Translations under genes and position numbers: made by a program
In this document: one piece after another, positions 12,245-21,582 of the stretch
Numbering within the stretch: the first letter of the stretch is position 1
Layout of the letters: every line of letters begins with the position of its first letter
Source of the DNA: Chloranthus sessilifolius
Taxonomy: Eukaryota; Streptophyta; Magnoliopsida; Chloranthales; Chloranthaceae
Direction of reading: 5' to 3'
DNA length: 64,000 nt
Assembly (NCBI GenBank): GCA_021018995.1
Contig: CM037595.1
Coordinates: 98,483,491 to 98,547,490, forward strand
The notes under the pieces: model-generated
Databases searched by the model: none
What the model saw: the letters and a program-made list of their open reading frames with translations, nothing else
What the model was told of the DNA's origin: nothing

Positions 12245-13251
12245 CAGTCCAAGTATTGGGTCAATTATGTGAGAACAGCAACCTCACCCTACGAGCAAGT
12301 GCCGTGAAACTATTCTTTTGTTTGACAGAAGATGCTGCTGAGTCTGTAGATGGCACGCTAGTAGAAGTAGAACATGTTAGCCAGAGGTGCTTGGAGACTT
12401 TACACCATATCATCAAAAATTCTCTAGATGAGGAAGAGATAGCTGCTGCAATGGGTATCATCTCTAACCTTCCTGAGGGAAATACTCAGTTCACTCGGTG
12501 GCTTCTAGAAGACGGAGCCCTACCCACTGTTGTCAAATTTCTGAAAGAGAGAAATTATAATGGTTCATCTAAGAACCACGTGGCAGAGAATGCTGTGGGT
12601 GCTTTACGCCGTTTCACCATATCATCCAACCTCGAGTGGCAGAAGAGAGCAGCTGAAACTGGAGTCATCCCAGTCCTGGTGCAGTTGCTGGAAACAGGTA
12701 CTGCTTTGGCAAAACGTTATGCAGCAATTTCACTTGCTCAGTTTTCAGAGAATTCTCCAGGTCTGAGCAGCCCGGTAAAGAAAAGCCGAGGGTTTTTATG
12801 TTTCTCTCCTCCACCCGAAACTAGATGTCCTGTTCACATGGGGATCTGTTCAGTTGAGTCTTCCTTTTGCCTCGTGGAAGCCGAAGCAGTGGGACCACTT
12901 GTGAGGGTACTTGGAGAGCCGGATTTCCGGTCCAGTGAGGCATCTCTGCGGGCCCTTTCGACGCTTATTGATGGTGAGAGGCTGGAAAACGGCTGTAAAG
13001 TGATAGATGAATCAAAGGGCATTGCACCGATTGTGAAGCTATTGAGCTCTCGTTCTTCCGAGTTGCAAGAGAAGGCTCTGAGTGTTTTAGAAAGGATTTT
13101 CCGACAGGTGGAGTTCAAGCATAAGTATGGATCTTTAGCTCATATTGCTTTAGTGGATATAACTCAGAGGGGAAGCAGTACTATGAAATCTATGGCAGCC
13201 AGAACACTCGCTCACTTGAATGTGCTTCATGACCAGTCTTCTTATTTCTGA
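12245..13251 (+). CDS. U-box/ARM-repeat E3 ubiquitin ligase (PUB43/44 type), 3'-terminal exon
   Basis: The exon begins after a polypyrimidine-rich acceptor ending TTCAG (12,240-12,244) and runs open to TGA. It encodes about 335 residues starting VQVLGQLCENSNLTLRASAV. Armadillo-type helices follow in tandem (AAAMGIISNLPEGN, AENAVGALRRFTISSN, AKRYAAISLAQFSENS, EKALSVLERIFRQVEFK). The middle block RGFLCFSPPPETRCPVH and the C-terminus LNVLHDQSSYF are characteristic of plant PUB43/44-like U-box ligases. These transfer ubiquitin to targets in the cytosol or at the plasma membrane. The ARM repeats bind substrate. The U-box and first ARM repeats should be in upstream exons, and none was found in the 12 kb to the left. 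The gene may therefore have a very long intron, or this may be a 3' fragment. Confidence 0.88.
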
Positions 13252-14313
13252 AAGGCAATGGAAATTGGTTTCTACTGGACATATAATGGAGTTGCTTATG
13301 GGCTTCCCTTCTTTCATAGCGGGGAAGTGGTGGACATAATTTCAAACATGAAGAAGCAAAACCAAATATGGAGGGAAAATTGAATTATTCTGGTTGTTTG
13401 TGCAGGGAGAGGCAAAATTGATTTCCGGCTGTGTTTCCACTTGAATCAAATATAACCAAGTGCTTGTGGCATCATATTCTCATTCAGTGCCAAACATGCT
13501 TAAGGATTCAGAAGAATGCTCACGTATTCATATCAAGGCTATGGGGAAGATTCTGAATATTACTGTACAGGAGCATGATTTATTTGAGTTGAAAGTGGAT
13601 TATTCACTGGTTATTGACTGGAGCTTCTTTCATACAACTCAGAGAAGACAATGGGACTACCAAGTGCCTGCTAATGTGGGGATCATACTTGAAGATCTTT
13701 TTAAAGCAGCTTCAAGCTCTAATTATGATCAAAGGAGATTCTGTGTGGACAAAGGATAAGAGTCGCAGTCAGTGGAGATTGATGTAGAGTAGACGAAGTT
13801 GTTTAACTATGAAAAGATTTGAATGCGTTTTCTCATTAAACTAAGAGAGGAAAATGAGTTAGTGGAATGATCTTGACAGAGATGCCAACCATCAGAGATC
13901 CTCTGTCCCTTTTGTAAGTTTATTTTGATTCTTCCTACATTTTATTTCTTGTACTCTATTTTTTCAGTAGAATCCAATATTCATAAGAAAAAAGGGTGTT
14001 GATGTCGGTTGTGATACTGAAAAAAATTTAGAAAGATAAATACATATATGAATTTCTCCAATTTAGATTTATCTAACTTTTCAAGTCATTTTCTTTATAT
14101 TATTTATTTTCATATTTCCCTTGCCAAAATATGGTAAAAGTTCTTTCAGGATAGCCGCTTCTCTTCTCATCCAAAATTAGGCAAGGAGTTCAAACCAGTT
14201 ATTCCTCGTGGAAAGTTCTGATGGAAGTCGTATTTGAGATTCATCACAAACTTTTCATAGTGTACTCTTACCACTATTCTGCTGGAAATAAACTTGACTT
14301 GATGAAATCAAAC
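13252..14313 (+). other. 3' flank of PUB exon
   Basis: Probably contains the PUB 3' untranslated region. An open frame at 13,460-13,759 (about 99 codons) resembles no known family and lies where the 3' UTR is expected, so I do not call it a gene. T-rich stretches around 13,920-13,980 could hold the poly(A) signal. No repeat family recognised. Confidence 0.5.
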
Positions 14314-15542
14314 TGACTCAGGACCAAACACTAAAATCCTAATTATGCAATTTTGCAGAAATTAATTGAATTAATGAACATAAATAATAAATTGACTACC
14401 AACTGGCATAAAATTATTGCGGAATTTAATTTAGGTAATCAAGGTTCAATATAGTGTTTAATCCGGCACGATAGTCCCTACAATTTCATAAGCGCAGGTT
14501 CTCAAGGTAGAACTTGATTTTTCTCTAGCCTATGGCGTCAAACAATGGATGATGGTGTCTTTTTGTTCCATTCTAGGGTTTTAAAAGAAATTATAGGTAT
14601 AGAAAAGATCAAACCCTAATTTCCTGTACTTAATATGAGATTCAAAAGAGTTTTGGATTGGGCTTGGGCCTACAGCACAATGGAAGGTTGACAATATTGC
14701 AAACTGTACCTTATTGAAAAAAATTATTGCGACCTGTAAGGTCACAGGTTCGAGTCCAGCTTACTTATTAAAAAAAGGTTATTGGAAGGGGAAAAGGGTT
14801 AGTACAGTATGGGTTTTCAAAATAACGGGATTTTCTAGGATTAAATTGAATTTCTAGCAACTAGGATTCAAACAAGATTGAAATTCAAAATTTAAGATCA
14901 AAATTAACAACTCAAATACCTTGCACCAGTATAGAATTAGAAAACAGAAAAATAGAAGATGTATTGGCTTTGCACCAAACCCTCACGGGAAAAAATTTCA
15001 CTCTTCAAAAAGCTTTGAAGAACTTTCACTCAATATTCAATAATCAAGCATCAATCCTTCTTGTCTTTACAACTCTATATATAGCCTTAATAAAACCCCA
15101 AACTAAGTCTAAATTACCTAGACTACAATATCCCTAAGTATACCATGAAACTAAACGAAAAAAAGGAAATTTTGCGACTTAAAAACCTGTTCGTGAACGT
15201 AAGTTAGTTCACGGTCATCCGTGACCTTCAGCACGGTCGACCGCTAAATTATCACAATCAACTGTGAGGTGCAGTCGATAAGTTCTCTGGCAAGAATAGT
15301 GTTGTTCATTCATGGTCGACCGTGACCTTCTTTCATGGCCGACAGTGACCTTCTCTTCTTGGGCTTCTGATCTTCTTCCTTTCCTCCCCATATGCGCATC
15401 TTCGCATGGTTGGGACTTCTCATGTTGCGCGCACGGGCACATGGGTCTTCAATCGCCTATCCAAAGTGTTGCAGGAGGCTGAGATGCTTTGAATCTTTTC
15501 TTCCGCCTCCTATGCACTTTGTATGGGTCGATATCCCTGTCA
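14314..15542 (-). mobile_element. Solo LTR (minus orientation), TGACGGGGAC family
   Basis: Bounded by TGACTCAGGACC and ATATCCCTGTCA, whose complement starts TGACAGGGAT. The flanks CAAAC (14,309-14,313) and CTAAC (15,543-15,547) look like a 5-bp target duplication with one mutation. It holds the family block complementary to GTGTGAGGCC (CTTTGCACCAAACCC at 14,970) and a TATA-like CTATATATAGCC at 15,074-15,085. Near 15,190-15,350 it has repeated GGTCGACCGTGACC-type palindromes. No internal domain is present, so it arose by LTR-LTR recombination. A SINE sits inside it. Confidence 0.82.
14671..14776 (+). mobile_element. tRNA-derived SINE, copy 1
   Basis: It has a pol III box A-like AGCACAATGGAAGG and a perfect box B-type GGTTCGAGTCC, and ends in an A-rich tail (TTATTAAAAAAAGG). 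A second, opposite-strand copy at 27,848-27,934 shares the segments GCACAATNNNAGGTTG and ATATTGC and the box B region. It lies inside the solo LTR, so it is younger than that LTR. It is not a functional tRNA gene: no cloverleaf can be formed. Confidence 0.6.
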
Positions 15543-15593
15543 CTAACTTATATATAATTAAGTTTTCGTAGTAGACTATGTTGCAATTTGAAA

Positions 15594-16446
15594 TCGGAAA
15601 GTTGGGCATCCATCAACGGTGACTCATTTCGCACTCGGGCAGGTAGCCAAGAGGCATCCAAATTGCTTCCCCACAAATTGAAGATGATGCTCTCCAACCC
15701 TAACACAGATACAACAGCACTCCCATGAAAGCTAGGTCGGCATCCAGCACACCGGACAGCATGTTATTGTGCCACGGCTACTAATCTCGTGCTGAAAAAC
15801 ACAGCCTAAATCTGGTCATAGTTGTCAAATACATGAAGAGCGGCCTAGGCAGCGAACTTCCTCGGGGCCTAAATGACAAATAATGGACCTGTCCCATCAA
15901 AATTCTCATCCATTATTTGTCTAGGAAGGCTTGTGGGGAATCGAGACAAGGTGAGGGACGATTACCCCAGCTAGAAAGAACCATTAGGCTGTGTTTGGCA
16001 TTGCTCAGCAGCTGCTCTTTGTTATTGCAAAGAAATCTGGGAGAGAGAAGGATTGGAAGAAGATAGAAGGGAGGCTGCTCTTTGAAATTGGAAAAACAGC
16101 CCACTTTAAAAGAGCATGATGTTTTATGCTCTTTTAAAGAGGGGTATTTTTCATGTTTCAAAGAGCAGCCTCCCCTTCTTTCTTCCTCGAACCCTTCTCT
16201 CTCTCCCCATATCATTTGCAACAACAAAGAGCAACATCTGCTCTTTTCTACTCTTCCAAAGAGCAACATCTGCTCTTTTCTACTCTTCCAAAGAGCAATG
16301 CCAAACACCGCCTTAACAGCTGACTAGGAGTAGGAGCCAAGATCTCCAAAGATCATTTGGAGACCAATCAGTCCATATATGAGAGTGGCATCATAGAATA
16401 CATGGTCACCTCAGCAGGTCCATGTGCTGCCTATCAGAAAGAAGAT
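15594..16446 (-). pseudogene. OPT pseudogene, exon 7 remnant
   Basis: Long similarity by eye to 35,136-35,665. Examples are TTGGGCATCCATCAACGGTG against CTGGGCATCCGTCAATGACG, CACAGATACAACAGCACTCC in both, and GAATACATGGTCACC in both. Similarity stops abruptly near 16,446, about 85 bp short of the exon 7 start, where an unrelated sequence begins. A 326-bp MITE is inserted at 15,987. Confidence 0.9.
15987..16312. mobile_element. PIF/Harbinger (Tourist-like) MITE in OPT pseudogene exon 7
   Basis: Terminal inverted repeats GGCTGTGTTTGGCATTGCTC and (complement of the right end) GGCGGTGTTTGGCATTGCTC agree at 19 of 20 positions. The flanks are the 3-bp target duplication TTA (15,984-15,986 and 16,313-16,315), diagnostic for PIF/Harbinger. 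Most of the element is itself a hairpin built on AAAGAGCA/TGCTCTTT motifs. No transposase: non-autonomous. Removing it joins the two halves of the OPT exon. Confidence 0.93.
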
Positions 16447-16878
16447 GGGTGGGGAATCTTGAGGCATGGTACAATCTTTCCAGGAGGACGGAAGGATTGT
16501 CTTATTGCATTTCATTGGTCATGGGAAATGAGCCGTAAAGTTCAGTTGCTCGCCTCTGCTTGTCTTTTAGCACGGACATTAGGATCTCGGAATTGGGTAT
16601 GCCGTTTTCTCCCATCATTCTTCTATGCTCCCGTCTCTGTTTATCTGTAACTTTTATATGTTTGTGTGATTACTGATCGTTGTTAGAGAGATTTTTGTTG
16701 TCTTTAAAGATGTGTTGGGCCTGTAATTTTGAATTTTTTATTCTGATCTGAAAATAGGTCAGGTGCTTGGTTCCAATAATTGAGAAACTCCCAGATCACC
16801 TTTCCTTCTACATTGTAACCATGACCAATGATAAAACATCAATAATTTATTTTGCATACTGCCTCATCATTTTGTGCA
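16447..16878. other. Unassigned sequence between OPT remnant and hairpin element
   Basis: The open frame that starts in the antisense of the OPT remnant (16,357) continues to 16,650 through sequence with no OPT similarity (RKDCLIAFHWSWEMSRKVQL, then RTLGSRNWVCRF). It resembles no family I recognise. It may be inserted DNA or a captured gene fragment. No RNA or repeat signal seen. Confidence 0.4.
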
Positions 16879-16978
16879 GGTTTACTATAAATTACCATTG
16901 GTTGAAGAGCATGGTATTCAGGGATACTGTATTCCTGCTTTAAAGCGTTGGAATATTCTTTGACGGCTTTGTAGATTT

Positions 16979-16994
16979 AATAATACATGGAGCC
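16979..16994. repeat. Left target-site duplication of the LINE
   Basis: AATAATACATGGAGCC is repeated exactly at 25,372-25,387. A 16-bp duplication is typical of L1-type target-primed insertion. Confidence 0.9.
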
Positions 16995-17684
16995 GATTGT
17001 AAGTTCTGAGCATCAGAAAGCTGCTTCAAGACTCCTGGCAGTTAGTAAGTTAATCAACCAGGTGATCCACCTACTTTCCCCCTTTTGGCAAGAGAATGTT
17101 TGTGCCGGCGTTGGTACTTAGGGCAGGGGATTGGATATGCTCATCCTGCCGGAATGTTAATTTTAGAAGAAGGTCCATCTGCCATCGTTATGGATGCACC
17201 TCCACCAGAGTCACGGGCATAGCAGTTAAAGCAACCGTCGACTCTTTCTCGTCGGTAGGTAATAAGGGCCAAGTGTTTCTTAATGAAGGCTAGGTTAGGG
17301 ATGTTAATCAGGGGTGGTCTATTGCGGGTAAACGTTTCAGCAAAGGGTGGAGCACAAGCATGGGCCAGCCAAGAAAAGAGTCAATGGAGAGGCACCAGGG
17401 ACAATCATCGACTCCCGTAAAGGTGGGCCTCTCCAGGGGTGTCTCCCAGTGTCTCCAAAGTGGACTCTCCTTTGTGCATCCGGTTAGCGGTGATCCCCTT
17501 GGAGAAGAAAGGGCTATGGACACTGGGGACCATGGCCCTTTGGTTATCTCATACCCTCAGCTATCCTCCCTGGCTTGTAACTTACCCTGCTTTTGGGTGG
17601 TGATGAGTATTTTCAAAGGATCATTACATATAACAAATATTTACAAATGGGCATATCAGAGATGGGGTGCACTTGAGGGGCTGT

Positions 17685-18628
17685 TGACGGGGACACCAAA
17701 TACATGGACATTGGATTCGGACCACATTAGTTTACCGGCGTTGGAAGAAGCGTAAAGGAAGCCCGGAAGAGAAAGGAGAAAGAGGGACACAAAGAAATGC
17801 GCCGCAGCACGCCGCCACAACAATGGCATGACGACATGCGGCCGCACAACAATAGCCATGACATGCCAGAGACGTCGTGACAACAACGTATTGTTATAGT
17901 TTCGGCACCGACGATTTCAAACAGGGATTTTATTTTCTATGCGAAAACTGCCTTTTTAGTTTTATTTCTATTAGGACTATTTTCTATTTCGAATTAATTA
18001 TTGGTGGCCTATATATAGAGGCTTGTAAACACTTCTTATTTAGTTGATTGATTATTTGAATGCATTCTTGCTTGAGTAATCTTTGCCTGAGATGGGTTTG
18101 GTGTGAGGCCAAGGGAGTGATTCTCAAAAGTCATTGTTATCTTCTATATTCTATCTGTTGTTTCTCGATCTGTGATTGCTTTCTAAAACCATAGCCTAAT
18201 TGTTTCCTTGCTTTCCCAAAACCTAAACCCTCTTGAAACCCTAAATCAAACATAGCCAACACCCTTTTCCAAACCATAAACCGATCCGAAAACCATAAAC
18301 CTGTTACAAAACCAAAACCTATTACAAACCCATAATCTAATTCCGCAACCCTGGTTCGAACCGTGAATCTACATCAGATCGAAGACAAGCACCTAAGCCT
18401 GGAAAAGCTAGAGTCCTATCTCTAGGCCCGATCCCGTCTCAAATCTAACGGGACTTGCGCATCGGATTGGACACCCTATTCAAATCTCGCGTGATTTACA
18501 TACCGAAATTCTATGAACCCGAAGGTATCGTGATAGTTTTGAGATTACTCTTGAATTAATTTTATTTAATTTCGGCAAATCGCATTAAAAATCATATTCA
18601 CGCATTTTAGGGTTCCCGTCCCACATCA
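17685..18628 (+). mobile_element. Solo LTR 1 inside LINE ORF1
   Basis: Starts TGACGGGGACACC and ends CCCACATCA. It is flanked by perfect 5-bp duplications GCTGT (17,680-17,684 and 18,629-18,633). It carries the family blocks GGCCTATATATAGAGG, GGCTTGTAAACAC and GTGTGAGGCCAAGGG. Joining the flanks at one GCTGT keeps ORF1 in frame. No internal region remains. Confidence 0.96.
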
Positions 18629-19834
18629 GCTGTCCATCTCGGCAATCTCGGATACTAAATTTCTGCTAAGATGCAAACAAGAAGAATCGGCATCGGAGTT
18701 GTGCAAAACCAAATCTTTCTTTGTCGATGGTCTGCCGGTGCGGTGCGACAGGTGGGAGAGAGTGGTTGGGAATCTGGGTATACATAGGTGGAATGGCAGT
18801 GTCTGGCTGCGATTATGAGGCATCCCCCTCCACACTTGGACTCCGGTGGTCCTGAGGGATATTGGGGATAAATGTGGTCATTACATCGGGACGGATCGGA
18901 GTACTCTCGACCTATGGGAAACTAGATATGCCCGGATCTTGGTGGCCACTGAGAGGTGGGAGGACATTCCTAGGTGTTTTGTCGTCGACCTTGGCGGCAA
19001 GGAATTCCGAATCTTTGTAGATATGGAGGTGGTGGAGCGGATGGTCATCGCCCAACAACCTAACTGTGAATCCTCGGACTCATGGCATTTCGGCGAAGAC
19101 GTATTCTTGACTGCCGCAACAAAAATCTCACCGGATAGTTACCCAATCGGGGACAAGGTTTATGTTCCCTTGGTGTCGATGGGGCAAGGCTCAGAGGAGA
19201 GCTCGGGCGCGGATGCGACGCTTCAGTGGCGGTCAACCTCGACGACAAGAGATGGAGGAGCCCTGGGTGGTCATCTTTTGGCTGCCAATCTCTGTGGGAA
19301 GGTTGAGGAAGGGGAGTTCGTGGCGGGCTTGGCAGAGGAGGGGTGGCTGGGGGTGGAGCAACCTACCTGGCTGAGAAATGGACCTGGAGATGTGGTGGAG
19401 GATCCTAAACCGTCCGATCTCTCCCCGGAGTGGCTATCGACGTCGTTACCCTCTACAATGGAATTCCAAACCGTAGGAGAACACTGTCACCCAGTGGTTA
19501 ATATGGGCCCTTCCTCTCCATTTGGCTATTGTACGGGGGATGTTTGTACTCCTCAAGTGGGAAGGGCTAGGCCGGTCAACCCAATGGTCTGGGAGGCGAC
19601 ACGTCGTTCCCTTTTGTCATCCACCGATCAGTCTTCTAGAAATATTGAAAGGGTTCTTACGGTTTGTCAGCTCGCGTCCTCTGTGATGTGTGATGGCAAG
19701 AAGGCTGGTGCGTTGACACGTGGAAGACTGGGGCAAACCTCTGACGATTGTGGTATTGGGTGGCCCATGGTTTTGGACACGGTGAGTGGTTTAGAGCCCC
19801 CGATGCATGTAAGATGGACGCGTGGCAACGTACT

Positions 19835-20890
19835 TGACGGGGACGCCACATACATGGACATTGGATTCGGACCACATCGTTTCTATCGGCGTCGAAAGAA
19901 GAGGAGAGGGAGCCCGAGCCCGAGTACAACATGCGTGTTTCATCGGTGATGAAACATTGTGAGTGGAGGAGAATGACGAAGAACGTCAAGATCGAGAGCA
20001 TTGAAGTTGAACCGCAACAAATTTTCAACTTCAGGAAAAAAAAAAAAAAAAAAAAAAAATTACTGTTCACATGAACAGTGATGGACGTTCGTGATGAATA
20101 GTGACGGACGTCCGTGATTTTGCCCCCTCACTGTCCGTAGGTCATGGGCGTTCGTGGGGCACTACGGATGTCCATGGGCGTCGTGACGAGACTTCTAATT
20201 TTGAGTTTTTTGTTGCGAAAACTTTCTTTTTTAGTGTTTTATTAGTATTAGAACTCTTTATTATGAATTTTAATTATTGGTGGCCTATATATTGAGGCTT
20301 GTAAAGACTTTTTAATTAGTTATTGAATATTTTGAATATTTTTATGCTTGAATATTCTTTACCTGAGATGGGTTTGTTGTGAGGCCAAGGGAGTGATTCC
20401 CAAAAGTAATCTTTGTTATCTTCTCTATTATCTATCTCTGTTTTCTTAGCCTTTCTCTGTGTTGATTTAAATTTCTAAATCTCAATCTATTGATTTCGAT
20501 CCCAAAATCCTAAACCCCTTTTGAACCCTAAATCAAACAGAATCCAAAACCCTTTTCTAAGCCATAAATCAAACCATAAGTCAATTACAAACCATACACC
20601 TATTTCCAAAGCCCTAGTTAAAGCCTGTGAATCTACATTGGATCGAAGACGAACGCCCAAGCCTGGAAAAAGCTAGAGTTCTATCTCTAGGCTGATCTCG
20701 CTTCAAATCTAATAGTACTTGTGCATCGGACTGGACCCTAACTGGATCTCGCGTGATCTACCAACTTGAATTCTCTGAACCCTAAGGTATTTAAGATAGT
20801 TTTGAGATTAAGCTTGATTTAATTTTATTTAATTTCGGTAAAATCGCATAACATCATAATCACGCATTTTAGGGTTATCGTCCCGCATCA
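19835..20890 (+). mobile_element. Solo LTR 2 inside LINE ORF1
   Basis: Starts TGACGGGGACGCCACATACA and ends TCCCGCATCA. It is flanked by perfect 5-bp duplications GTACT (19,830-19,834 and 20,891-20,895). It shares nearly all blocks with solo LTR 1 but also holds a poly-A run (20,038-20,060) and an array of GACGTCCGTGA-like motifs (20,080-20,190). Joining the flanks at one GTACT keeps ORF1 in frame. Confidence 0.96.
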
Positions 20891-21582
20891 GTACTCCTTG
20901 GTATGGACGTCAATTTTGCAGCGGGGCTATGGGGTTTGAGTGGATTGGTTCGGACCCGAATTTACTCCTTGCGGGACCTGGTACAATATGTCTCAGTGGA
21001 CTTAGTAGGGGGACTTCAAGCTGCTCCTCTTGACCAATTGGGCCTTTCTATGGTGGGCCTAAAACAAGTGATTTTGCCTTCCCTATCCTTGGCCCAGGCC
21101 GATACGAGATTGGTGACCTCTCAGACTCGACCAGCGATCCAGAATGCACCTCTACCGGCTCCTAGGGTATCCGACAACTCCTCTGATGATTCTTTGTGCT
21201 CATCTGAGGAATCCTCCACAACTAGTGGCCCTCGTCCTCTCAGATTGCTTCAACGAAATGAGGAAGGCCGATGGGTGGAGTGCTCGTTTTTAGCGGTCAA
21301 TTCGGGATTTGAAGATTGTTCCCCATGCTAATCTAACAGCGATGAGATTGATGATGTTATCACGTTCGGAAGGGATCTTGGGATGTCGTTCAACGGCTCT
21401 GATGAGTCCTTGTGAGAGGCGTTCAGTTCGGCTTCGCTCTTTCAAAAAAGCGAATGGTCACTAAGGGCAATCACTCCATATCGCGAGAGCTTGCAAGACT
21501 GGCCTGGGATATCTCTGACAGGAAGGGAGGGGGTGATCATTAGGGTCCCCTTTCTACGTAGGCAGATCTTTATCTGGTTCTT

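Larger units (their letters stand above)
17096..21331 (+). pseudogene. LINE ORF1: RanBP2-like zinc finger plus DUF4283 region
   Basis: After skipping each solo LTR with one 5-bp duplication, a single frame runs about 741 codons from ATG 17,096 to TAA 21,331. The only internal stops are TAG 17,291 and TGA 18,816. The N-terminus (residues about 11-34) reads GDWICSSCRNVNF and then SICHRYGC, a RanBP2-type zinc finger in which the third/fourth-cysteine spacing looks damaged (CHRYG for CxxCG). After the first LTR comes a DUF4283-type block, with KTKSFFVDGLPV shortly before 18,816 and then TPVVLRDIGDKCG and LDLWETRYARILV. DUF4283 is the usual nucleic-acid-binding domain of plant LINE ORF1. The C-terminus is Ser-rich and acidic. 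I saw no CCHC knuckle. Confidence 0.86.

Noticed and set aside
13460..13759. 99-codon open frame after the PUB exon
   Set aside because: No family features, no intron signals; sits where the 3' UTR is expected.
14740..14760. tRNA gene suggested by GGTTCGAGTCC
   Set aside because: No acceptor stem or anticodon arm can be formed, box spacing is too long, and an A-rich tail plus a second copy point to a SINE.
17360..17755. Separate 131-codon gene upstream of solo LTR 1
   Set aside because: It is part of L1 ORF1, ends by running into the LTR, and continues in frame after it.
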